Assembly (NCBI GenBank): GCA_030832095.1
Contig: JAURJT010000028.1
Coordinates: forward strand, 83,046-147,045
Source: Gammaproteobacteria bacterium
GTDB taxonomy: Bacteria > Pseudomonadota > Gammaproteobacteria > Burkholderiales > Burkholderiaceae_B
DNA: 64,000 nt
Direction of reading: 5' to 3'
This document shows positions 1 to 7,313 of the stretch, in pieces; the first letter of the stretch is position 1, and each line of letters begins with the position of its first letter. Position numbers and translations under genes: made by a program. Below the pieces are notes generated by a model. It worked only from the letters and a program-made list of their open reading frames with translations. It was not told the DNA's origin and ran no database searches.

Positions 1-1954
1 CCAAGGCGCGTCTTTCGCGACTTAACTGCGGCAGTAATGCCTCTTCAAGGCGACTTCTAGACAATCGCCAAAACGGCGAGTGGCTGATTGACATAAATAC
101 CGGATGATCAAGCAAGACCTGATCCGTCGCCACCAATAACCGCTCAAGCTCAGGTTGCTCAAGGGTTGCGGGATCCAGCCTGCCAGAAAAAATCAGTGAG
201 ATCTTGGCGTGGTCAGACACCATATCGGTCACGACGTCAGCCAAGTTCGTCTGAGTTCCTACATCCTGACCAACAGCAAAACGGATTTTTTTAGCCGCTT
301 CGGCCTCTTGGGCTTTTAGAAGGCTGAGATCGCGCTCAATCAAACCTAAATCTGCCGCTTGAACGCTTAGCCTTTGGATCACATCAACCAATTGTTGGCT
401 CATGTGGTCAACATGCGACGAAGCAAATTGCACAACCTGTGCATCAGTACGCACTTGCTCGGCTAGGTCTCGACATTCTTTTTGCATCGCATAAAGGCTT
501 TGCTGCAAGGCGGTGAGCTTGCTTGACTCACTGCCTACTTGCTCTGAGCTAGTACGCTTTTGTACCTGCTCTTGAATAAAAGACTCGATTTGTTGCTTTT
601 CTAAATTTGCATTATCTAGCTGCTGGTTAAGAATATTGAGGCGCTGACCTCTTGAATAGGCCGAACCCTTTTGAGGCGTGTTGTCAAACGCCTCGATTTT
701 TTTACTAAGCTCTTTGACAATTTTTTGATAGTCGGCCTCAAGCTTAGCCTTCGCCTTGTTGATTTTTTTAATATTTGGCTTCTCGGCGCCCTCTGTTGCA
801 TCAAGCTTTGCTAAGCGTTCTTCAAATTGCGTGAGCGCCACCGTCGTCTGCTTGCGCAACGCGCTTTGCTCCTGTTGAAGCACCTCTGCCTCTGCAGAAC
901 TCGCTGCAACGTCTTTCGACAAGGCCTCAAGTCGTGCAAAAGACGGCTGCAATTGGCGTTGAAAGTCTTCACTATGTGTCTTGTCATCAACATCAAAAGC
1001 CTTGATCTGTATCTCAAGGTCATTTACCGCCGCTTCTTTCAGTCGCAATTGTTCCTGACTTTGTGCGTGCGCGGCAACCTTCTCGGCTTGACGCTCTGTC
1101 GCCAGGCCTAAGATCTGCGAAACCTCTTCCTTTTCTTGTTCGAGTTTATGTACGCTTGTCGCCAAGCTGGCCTGGCGCACCAATAGTCCCGCTTCGACGT
1201 CTGCAAGTGCCGTAGCCGCCTCGTACTGTTTAATCACAGCTTCGAGTTGCTTGTGGATTGATTGATTCGTAGCGGCGGCGCCCGTTAACGGATGGAGGTT
1301 GTTCACGCCAAAGCGCTTACGCACATCTACAAGAAAAGCTGTGCGATCTTCTCCCTGCAACAATAGGGCCGCGCGCAGATAGGATGTCAACACGTCTTTA
1401 TCTTGAAGGTATGCGCCGATTTCAGCTTGTGCAGCGCTTCTGCGATCGTCCTCTAACAAGGTCTTCGCGAGCTGCAGACGCTCTGAAACTTGCTGGCCTA
1501 ATTGGGTCAACTTTTCTGGCGAGAGCCTCGACACATCCTCAATCAACACCTCATGAAAGACTTGGCTCAGCGCTTTTTCAGCATTCTCACGACCGTCAAG
1601 GCTTGCAAGCCATTCAAGGCCACGCGTCAGGTTTTTGCCTAAGCTATCCGCCAAGCGAATATCCGAGGCCGATATCGGCCTTGCGTACTGAATCTTGGTC
1701 AGAAATACCTGATTAAAAACAGCCTGACCGACCGCCCGTCCAAACTCTGCAACGAGTGATTTTTGAATATCACTTAACGAGCCGAGATTAGCGTTAAAGT
1801 CTTTGGCGTTGTTGAGTCGCTTGCGATCGAGCTGCTCAACGGAATGGAAGCCAAATATGCGCTTGCGAGAAATCGACTCGCCATCCGAACGGATTTGACG
1901 TGCGTTAACGGCCGATTCGGCCTGATTTTTCCACTGCGCCCATTCAATTGCCAT
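1..1954 (-). CDS. large coiled-coil protein, candidate T3SS effector (3' end outside window)
   Basis: An open frame of 651 codons runs from ATG at 1954 off the left edge, so the start is present and the C-terminus is missing. GAGGA lies six to seven bases before the ATG. Residues about 1-260 are a mixed alpha-helical region beginning MAIEWAQWKNQAES. From about residue 270 to 560 it is Glu/Gln/Lys/Ala-rich with heptad-like spacing, typical of long coiled coils. There is no signal peptide, membrane segment or enzymatic motif that I recognise. It is divergent from the 1056-residue effector candidate at 2161 and has its own copy of the island's promoter motif at 1990-2001. That setting suggests a secreted T3SS substrate; the function is unknown. 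It lacks the N-terminal module shared by four other candidates. Confidence 0.8.
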   Translation of the reverse strand, partial: MAIEWAQWKNQAESAVNARQIRSDGESISRKRIFGFHSVEQLDRKRLNNAKDFNANLGSLSDIQKSLVAEFGRAVGQAVFNQVFLTKIQYARPISASDIRLADSLGKNLTRGLEWLASLDGRENAEKALSQVFHEVLIEDVSRLSPEKLTQLGQQVSERLQLAKTLLEDDRRSAAQAEIGAYLQDKDVLTSYLRAALLLQGEDRTAFLVDVRKRFGVNNLHPLTGAAATNQSIHKQLEAVIKQYEAATALADVEAGLLVRQASLATSVHKLEQEKEEVSQILGLATERQAEKVAAHAQSQEQLRLKEAAVNDLEIQIKAFDVDDKTHSEDFQRQLQPSFARLEALSKDVAASSAEAEVLQQEQSALRKQTTVALTQFEERLAKLDATEGAEKPNIKKINKAKAKLEADYQKIVKELSKKIEAFDNTPQKGSAYSRGQRLNILNQQLDNANLEKQQIESFIQEQVQKRTSSEQVGSESSKLTALQQSLYAMQKECRDLAEQVRTDAQVVQFASSHVDHMSQQLVDVIQRLSVQAADLGLIERDLSLLKAQEAEAAKKIRFAVGQDVGTQTNLADVVTDMVSDHAKISLIFSGRLDPATLEQPELERLLVATDQVLLDHPVFMSISHSPFWRLSRSRLEEALLPQLSRERRAL

Positions 1955-1989
1955 GATGATTCCTCACTTTTGGCAATTTTATCCCCTTA

Positions 1990-2008
1990 CATAGACCAAA
2001 GTCTAATA
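1990..2008 (-). promoter_or_regulatory. T3SS-island promoter motif, minus-strand copy
   Basis: On the minus strand CTTTGG (2001-1996) is followed directly by TCTATG, a weak -10-like hexamer, about 35 bases before the ATG at 1954. AGAC and GTCT form an inverted repeat around the core. It matches the motif seen before 2161, 5470, 16088, 17953, 20603, 21331 and 25349. This is the weakest-matching copy. Confidence 0.5.
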
Positions 2009-2117
2009 ATAATCAGGAAGTCAAATGGTTAATTATTTGGAGCCGGGGCCTTGGGAGAGCCATAAGGGCAGTATCCTCAAAATATTAATCAAAATTAACA
2101 ATAATTATCAAAAAAAT

Positions 2118-2133
2118 TAGTCTTTCGTATAAT
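2118..2133 (+). promoter_or_regulatory. T3SS-island promoter motif before the 1056-aa effector candidate
   Basis: CTTTCG (2122-2127) is followed without gap by a perfect TATAAT (2128-2133), 27 bases before the ATG at 2161. It is one mismatch from the CTTTAG core seen at the other island promoters. The 206-base divergent region 1955-2160 is very AT-rich and holds this copy and the minus-strand one. Confidence 0.6.
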
Positions 2134-2160
2134 TCCGAATGACTATTTAGGGGACTTGCT

Positions 2161-5100
2161 ATGGTGCGAATCGAACGCTTTCAAAACGCCAGTGAATTAG
2201 AGACGCTCATTCACGAAGCTCACGCCCAAGGCTTACGCGTTCGGCTGGGCAGTCAGGACTGGACCGTCGAGATACTGGATAAAACTTCGGGTGATTTCTT
2301 AGATAAATTTCGGTCGGCCGACGCGTTGGCCACTGTTTTTAAAAGCGAGTTGGCGTCGCTACATAACAAACTAGCCGAGTTACGAGCCAAAGAGGTCGGC
2401 AGTCTATCAGGCACATCTGGCACCCCGCGCGACATCAAGAAAGTACCTCGTAGTAATGACCCAACGCATCGTGATCAACTTGACCGCGAAGTTGAGGCAC
2501 ACCGCACCCTTGTTGGCGTGTTACCAACCGTCGCACGCATCACTCGACATTTAGGTGCACCGCTCTTAAGCCATAAGCTGCACCACCTCGGCCAAGTGCT
2601 CAATGACGAAAAACTACCACTTGCGCAGCGTAACGCTTATGCGTTAGGTGCCTTGCAAACTGAGCTTTCGACGCTCAACGCGCTAGCTGGCGATGAAGAC
2701 ACCCCAGGACATTTTCAGTTAGACAACTTTTGCCGCTATGTCGAACTGACACAGCTAGAAAGAAAAAAGGCAGCCATCTTGGTGCTACCGCAGCTCAAGA
2801 GTCAGACTGCGGCAATCTTGAATCATCCAAACGACCCCTTCGCCTTGAAGCGTTTTATATACAAGGCCCTACCTATCATTGCGGCAGAGGTCGGCAAAAC
2901 ACCTGGGAACCACCCATTAGCAACAAAGCTGCAAGCCGCTGTTGGAAAATTGCTGAAGCATGACAGCACCTCGCTAGACTTTGAAACGAACCGACAGACA
3001 CTCTTGGCGCTTCAATCTGAGGTCAACCAAGCGCTTAAAAAGAGCCCTTTACGCGACACTGCAAACGCAGTGTTCGAGACAATCGGCCAGGCAACGCCTG
3101 ACCGCCTTGAAACGTTGTTAGCTGAAGATCTAGGTACCATTGCCCAAGCGCTTAGACACCAAGGAGAAAACAGTTTGGCGAGCGGTTTCTTTCAGCTTGC
3201 CGCTGCACTTGAGAGCACAAGCAATATCAGCCACTTAAGCTTGCACAAGGCGGTCGTTGAGCTACGCTTTTTAACCCAACAGTGCTTAGAGCGAGTTGAT
3301 AGTTTTACTCGTCAGCCAGGCGATCAAGATGATTGGGGCTATTTGCGCGACAAAAATAATGTCCGGCAATTCGCCTATGCGTTTCTAAGTTCAGTCGAGC
3401 CGTGGGAGGTCAGCCCGCAAGAACTTGAATACGTTAAAACTCGCGTTACCGAGTACGAGGCCTCTAGACCATTTGCACCTGGGCAGCCAGCGCCTAACCA
3501 AAACGCGGAGTCGCCCTCTGCTCAGTCATCTTCAGCTCAGTCATCTTCAGCTCAGTCAGCTTCGGCTCAGTCATCGTCAACTCAGTCATCGTCAACTCAG
3601 TCATCGTCAACTCAGTCATCGTCAGCTCAGTCATCGTCACCTCAGTCAGCTTCTGTTCGGCAACTTTCGGCTCAACCAGAGCAACCAACCGTCGCAACGC
3701 AAGACAAGCCTTGGTACGAGCTAGACCCAGAAGAGATTTTTGGGCGACCAGAGAATGCGACAGCTACTACAGGCCCCTCATTGACACCCGAGACGATCGA
3801 GAGTGATACAGACCAGTCTCAAGAAAGTGAATCTTCGCAAAACCCTGCTGCGTCAATCAATACACGAAGCAGCCTCGCAGAGCGAAGCACGCCCGCTTCA
3901 ACAGGCGAGCAAAACCCTACCCCACACCTGCTCGTAAAAGCGTTTGCCACAGAGATACAAACTAAAATCGATCGACATAAATTTTTAGAAAAAGTCGCTC
4001 AACGCGACGAGCAACTTGCACTGGATCGCCATGAGCGCCTCGCAAAGGTGCCGGACGTTGAGGAGCAGGCACAACCAGACGTCAATCAGACATTCGACGC
4101 TGAAAACGCACTGTCAGAGGGTACGGGTTTGGAAGGTACCCGACAAGCCAGTATTCAAGGCTCTCCAAGCCTGCCCCCCGCCGCACAGATCGACTTAAAC
4201 GTACTGGCTTCGCTCACTCAGCAAATGCAACGTGATCCCACGCTTGCACGCCACGAAGCACACGAAACTTTAGAGTCGATCGCTAACGAAATAAAGAGTT
4301 CGCGCGAGCGCCAGCTGAGCACACCACTACAAGCTAAAGAAGAAACTGAATATCGAATCGCCTTACAGTCTTATCAAATCGAGCTTAGCGGGTTAACCAA
4401 TCAAGGCGAGCTCAGAAAAGCGGTCGAACATACCATTGCAACGTTTGCACAGACTACCGACGCAACGCTGGCAGAAGTGTTGCAGAAAGTCGCGCCTCTT
4501 GTCACACCTGATCAATATAAACAGGCACTCAGACAATACGCAAAAGATGCTGCAAAAACAGCAAGCTTCATTGAGCGCAGAGTCGCACTAGGCTATGCCG
4601 AGACCGCAGAGCAAGAAGCTGAACAAGCTAGACTCAAAGCCGCTCAACGCAAGACCCAGTTTTACGCACAGGGTCTAGCGCAAGCCGAGCAAATGTGGCC
4701 AGTCGATAAGCTTGACGCTCGAAAGTTTGCAGCCATAGAGGTCATAGCCGATGCCGAACGTTTGGCCAGAACCATCGATGGGCAAGAGCCTGGTGAGGCA
4801 GTAGCGCCTGCGACGCTACAAGATGAACTCACTTTGAGTATCGGTAATCTGACTGACTTGATATGGGCAGATATTCAAACGCGCAGCGACGCGAGTGGTC
4901 AGGCAGAAAGCGTTCTCTCAGACGACCAACTGAAGGCGACACTGCGTACGCTGGCCGTCTTGCAATATGCTGGCGGCTTGACCACGGCCGAGCGCGAAGC
5001 AGAGCGATTTGCCGTTCAAAGAGCACAAGGTCAACGCACAGAGCTCAGCCCTGCAAGCACAGCGGTCGATGTGCAAAGCCTACTAGCCCTGAGAGCGAGT

Positions 5101-5331
5101 GAGGTTCAAGCGGCGTTAGACGCCAATCTTGCGATCGCCCGTGCTGCTCAAGCTGAACCTGATACCAAGCCCGCTGATTCGGACACGTTTGAAGACCTGG
5201 GCACAAATCACGAGCCCGCGCTCAGCTCAGCGCAACGGCATTGGGCACAAGTCGCGCTCAGCGAATTGCTTGGATTCTTAGCAAGTCGACTGCAAGCCAT
5301 TCGGCTGGCGCTCAGTATTAATCGGTTGTAA
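2161..5331 (+). CDS. 1056-aa candidate T3SS effector with shared N-terminal module and SSSAQ repeats
   Basis: The ATG at 2161 has AGGGGA seven bases upstream. Residues 2-39 (IERFQNASELETLIHEA and onward) align with the N-termini of the proteins at 7314, 9560 and 10745: a short strand, a helix with Leu spacing, a Gly turn and two strands. Residues 40-430 are helical. Residues 453-497 are nine 5-residue Ser/Gln repeats, followed by a disordered Ser/Thr/Gln-rich stretch to about 600. Residues 600-1056 are again helical and Ala/Glu/Gln-rich. There is no signal peptide, membrane segment or catalytic motif that I recognise. The design (targeting module, disordered linker, helical body), the promoter motif and the neighbours make a secreted T3SS substrate likely. 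That is inference; no homologue was recognised. Confidence 0.8.
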   Translation: MVRIERFQNASELETLIHEAHAQGLRVRLGSQDWTVEILDKTSGDFLDKFRSADALATVFKSELASLHNKLAELRAKEVGSLSGTSGTPRDIKKVPRSNDPTHRDQLDREVEAHRTLVGVLPTVARITRHLGAPLLSHKLHHLGQVLNDEKLPLAQRNAYALGALQTELSTLNALAGDEDTPGHFQLDNFCRYVELTQLERKKAAILVLPQLKSQTAAILNHPNDPFALKRFIYKALPIIAAEVGKTPGNHPLATKLQAAVGKLLKHDSTSLDFETNRQTLLALQSEVNQALKKSPLRDTANAVFETIGQATPDRLETLLAEDLGTIAQALRHQGENSLASGFFQLAAALESTSNISHLSLHKAVVELRFLTQQCLERVDSFTRQPGDQDDWGYLRDKNNVRQFAYAFLSSVEPWEVSPQELEYVKTRVTEYEASRPFAPGQPAPNQNAESPSAQSSSAQSSSAQSASAQSSSTQSSSTQSSSTQSSSAQSSSPQSASVRQLSAQPEQPTVATQDKPWYELDPEEIFGRPENATATTGPSLTPETIESDTDQSQESESSQNPAASINTRSSLAERSTPASTGEQNPTPHLLVKAFATEIQTKIDRHKFLEKVAQRDEQLALDRHERLAKVPDVEEQAQPDVNQTFDAENALSEGTGLEGTRQASIQGSPSLPPAAQIDLNVLASLTQQMQRDPTLARHEAHETLESIANEIKSSRERQLSTPLQAKEETEYRIALQSYQIELSGLTNQGELRKAVEHTIATFAQTTDATLAEVLQKVAPLVTPDQYKQALRQYAKDAAKTASFIERRVALGYAETAEQEAEQARLKAAQRKTQFYAQGLAQAEQMWPVDKLDARKFAAIEVIADAERLARTIDGQEPGEAVAPATLQDELTLSIGNLTDLIWADIQTRSDASGQAESVLSDDQLKATLRTLAVLQYAGGLTTAEREAERFAVQRAQGQRTELSPASTAVDVQSLLALRASEVQAALDANLAIARAAQAEPDTKPADSDTFEDLGTNHEPALSSAQRHWAQVALSELLGFLASRLQAIRLALSINRL
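3517..3651 (+). repeat. nine in-frame 15-bp tandem repeats (VNTR) in the 1056-aa gene
   Basis: Nine consecutive 15-base units of the form TCAGCTCAGTCATCG encode S-(A/T/P)-Q-S-(S/A), residues 453-497. Units 5 to 7 (3577-3621) are identical. Because the unit is five codons, gain or loss of copies keeps the reading frame, so the linker length can vary between strains. Confidence 0.95.
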
Positions 5332-5362
5332 GCCATTATTAATCAAAAAATGACGTCAATTT

Positions 5363-5378
5363 AGACTTTAGACTAATA
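5363..5378 (+). promoter_or_regulatory. T3SS-island promoter motif before the phosphothreonine lyase gene
   Basis: CTTTAG (5366-5371) is followed directly by ACTAAT (5372-5377), 92 bases before the ATG at 5470. The whole 5332-5469 gap is AT-rich and has no other gene. Confidence 0.55.
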
Positions 5379-5469
5379 TTCTAAAGATACAAAGGACTGG
5401 CGTAGCGGCCCTTGTTTGCCAAGGTTCACTGAATAAGCTTGGTATTCATTCTTGATAGGAGACTTTAGT

Positions 5470-7203
5470 ATGGCAACGGGCAAGATTGGCGGTGGTGCAC
5501 CCCATAACGTTTTGGTAACCACGGCATCTGACGATACCGTGCAAGCTGAAACCACCAAGCAACTTGATAATTTGCTCACAAGCAAAACAGTGGTCAAGCA
5601 GTTTGGCGGCAAAGAAAATTCGCTTGTGCAGTCGCGCCTTCAACGTTTTATCGTATCAATCCCTAAAAGGTTGTCGTTTTCGTATGACACCTATGTTGGT
5701 AAACAAAACGCCCTCATCAAAGAATCCTTTGTCAGAGCTTTGGCTAGCAAATCGGTTGGTGCGGGTTTCCAGCACACGATCACCACCAGCCTCGATCGTC
5801 GAATCGCCACGCTTAACCGTAGCCGCGATATTCTGAAATTCGAAGATCTGGAAGAAGTACTTTCTATTGCGGACAAGTCGGCAAAGAGAGAATTACTCAG
5901 CTACCTGCCAGCGTCGAATGGTAAGACATCCCAGATCGATGCTCCATCGGATGGGGCAAAATTCAAGGCCTTAGCCGCCAAATACAATTTGGATACACCA
6001 GAAAAGAAAGAGCGATTTCGTTCAGCACTTGAGGGACGAATTTTTGCTACGGCTAACGGTCTCGGTTCGTGGGCGGCCCAATCAAGCTTGCCATCTGTGG
6101 CCGACTCGGCTGCTGCCCGAGCAAGCTTCGATGGTGCACCTCCACCTTTAAACAAATCTCTCAATGACATTCTGGACGAATATCCACCGGGTCTTGAAGA
6201 TGAAAAACTTCTGCAAGATGGCTCGTTTCAACTACAAGGCTATCCAGACGATGGCGCGCAGTCTTTTGTGTTCTTTAAGCGGTTGAACACCGAGGGTATC
6301 CCCTACGACGAACAACAATTCTATGACTTGCACGCTGCAAAAAATGGCGCACCAGAAAAGGCGAACACAGCAGCGGCTAAAGGCCAGTTAGCCGATGTGC
6401 CGCAAAAGTTTCACTTTAGCGTACCTTCACAAACACTCGCCAATAACAAGGCGTGGGAGCCATTACACCAGCTGTTGACCTCTGACGAAAATCCGTTTAA
6501 TCAGTGGAAAATTTCTAATCACAAAAGTATTCAACAACAAGATGCCGCCCTTCTGCCAGGGATTGAAAAAAAATGGAAGGACGGATGGACAGAGACAGAC
6601 CCGGGAACCAAGAAGACAAAGACCTTCGAATCAATCCCGAATCAACTTACGAAATTAGATATCGAAAGAAGGCAACTGGAAATTCGCCGAGACATGCATA
6701 CTAAGGGCAATATTTCGGATGATGATTTCAAAAAATTTGAGCTTGAATTCAAAGATTTAGAACTCGAAGTAAAAGGTAACGTCGATCGACTCACTCAACA
6801 AAAGCGTGGTATCGAAGAAACAATCGCAGGCAAGGGTCGCCTAGTCGGTAATGCGCAATTCACGCTTTACACGCAGCACGAAAAAGGTAAAGACTGGAAG
6901 CCCGAAGAAGTCAAAAAATACACTGACTTTTTACTGAAACTTGAGAAGACCGTGCAAGACCTAGGTATCGAGCCAGATGAGCTTCCAGCATCTGATGCGG
7001 TAGTGCCCGGTTTACGCTTTGCAACGTTCAGAGACGAGGCTATTGCAGATGCCGCTGAAGAACGCGCCAAAGAAGCAGGCGATAAAACCTTTAACTACCA
7101 AGCTCCACCGGCGTCTCTGCTTCAAGAGTATCGAGATTCGCCCTTCTTTAAACTGGCCTCGCAAGAGGTTGCAAAAGCAGGTGAAGTACGAGTCAGTGTC
7201 TGA
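5470..7203 (+). CDS. OspF/SpvC/HopAI-type phosphothreonine lyase effector with large insertion
   Basis: 577 residues from ATG 5470, with TAGGAGA seven bases upstream; a TTG at 5452 is in frame but lacks a ribosome site. The C-terminal part matches the phosphothreonine lyase family, T3SS effectors that irreversibly remove phosphate from the pT-X-pY loop of host MAP kinases by beta-elimination. In order: QKFHFSV (Lys313, His315), QWKISN (Lys347), GRLVGNAQFTLY (Arg457, Tyr467), DELPASD and RFATFRDE (Arg521). These correspond to SpvC Lys104, His106, Lys136, Arg148, Tyr158 and Arg213, with spacings kept except between Lys347 and Arg457: 110 residues here against 12 in SpvC. The extra stretch (about 355-450) is charged and coiled-coil-like. 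The N-terminal extension (about 310 residues) is also long. The shared N-terminal module of its neighbours is absent. A promoter motif lies at 5366 and a terminator at 7234. Confidence 0.9.
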   Translation: MATGKIGGGAPHNVLVTTASDDTVQAETTKQLDNLLTSKTVVKQFGGKENSLVQSRLQRFIVSIPKRLSFSYDTYVGKQNALIKESFVRALASKSVGAGFQHTITTSLDRRIATLNRSRDILKFEDLEEVLSIADKSAKRELLSYLPASNGKTSQIDAPSDGAKFKALAAKYNLDTPEKKERFRSALEGRIFATANGLGSWAAQSSLPSVADSAAARASFDGAPPPLNKSLNDILDEYPPGLEDEKLLQDGSFQLQGYPDDGAQSFVFFKRLNTEGIPYDEQQFYDLHAAKNGAPEKANTAAAKGQLADVPQKFHFSVPSQTLANNKAWEPLHQLLTSDENPFNQWKISNHKSIQQQDAALLPGIEKKWKDGWTETDPGTKKTKTFESIPNQLTKLDIERRQLEIRRDMHTKGNISDDDFKKFELEFKDLELEVKGNVDRLTQQKRGIEETIAGKGRLVGNAQFTLYTQHEKGKDWKPEEVKKYTDFLLKLEKTVQDLGIEPDELPASDAVVPGLRFATFRDEAIADAAEERAKEAGDKTFNYQAPPASLLQEYRDSPFFKLASQEVAKAGEVRVSV

Positions 7204-7233
7204 GCTGACTTTCAGTTAGGTAGCGATCGCCAC

Positions 7234-7275
7234 TTGAGCGGACAGGGACCAAGTTTTAGGGATCTGTCCGCTCAA
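7234..7275. terminator. bidirectional terminator between convergent effector genes
   Basis: A perfect 12-bp stem, TTGAGCGGACAG (7234-7245) and CTGTCCGCTCAA (7264-7275), with an 18-base loop. It sits midway between the convergent stops at 7203 and 7314. AT-rich runs flank both sides, so it may serve both transcripts. Confidence 0.8.
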
Positions 7276-7313
7276 ATTTAGCTTTTCAGTCACTTGCTGT
7301 GCTTAAACGTGCC

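Noticed and set aside
3494..3697. Minus-strand frame encoding Thr-Glu-Leu repeats
   Set aside because: It is only the reverse reading of the 15-bp VNTR inside the 1056-aa gene.
5452..5469. TTG 5452 as the start of the phosphothreonine lyase gene
   Set aside because: The ribosome site TAGGAGA lies after it and points to ATG 5470.
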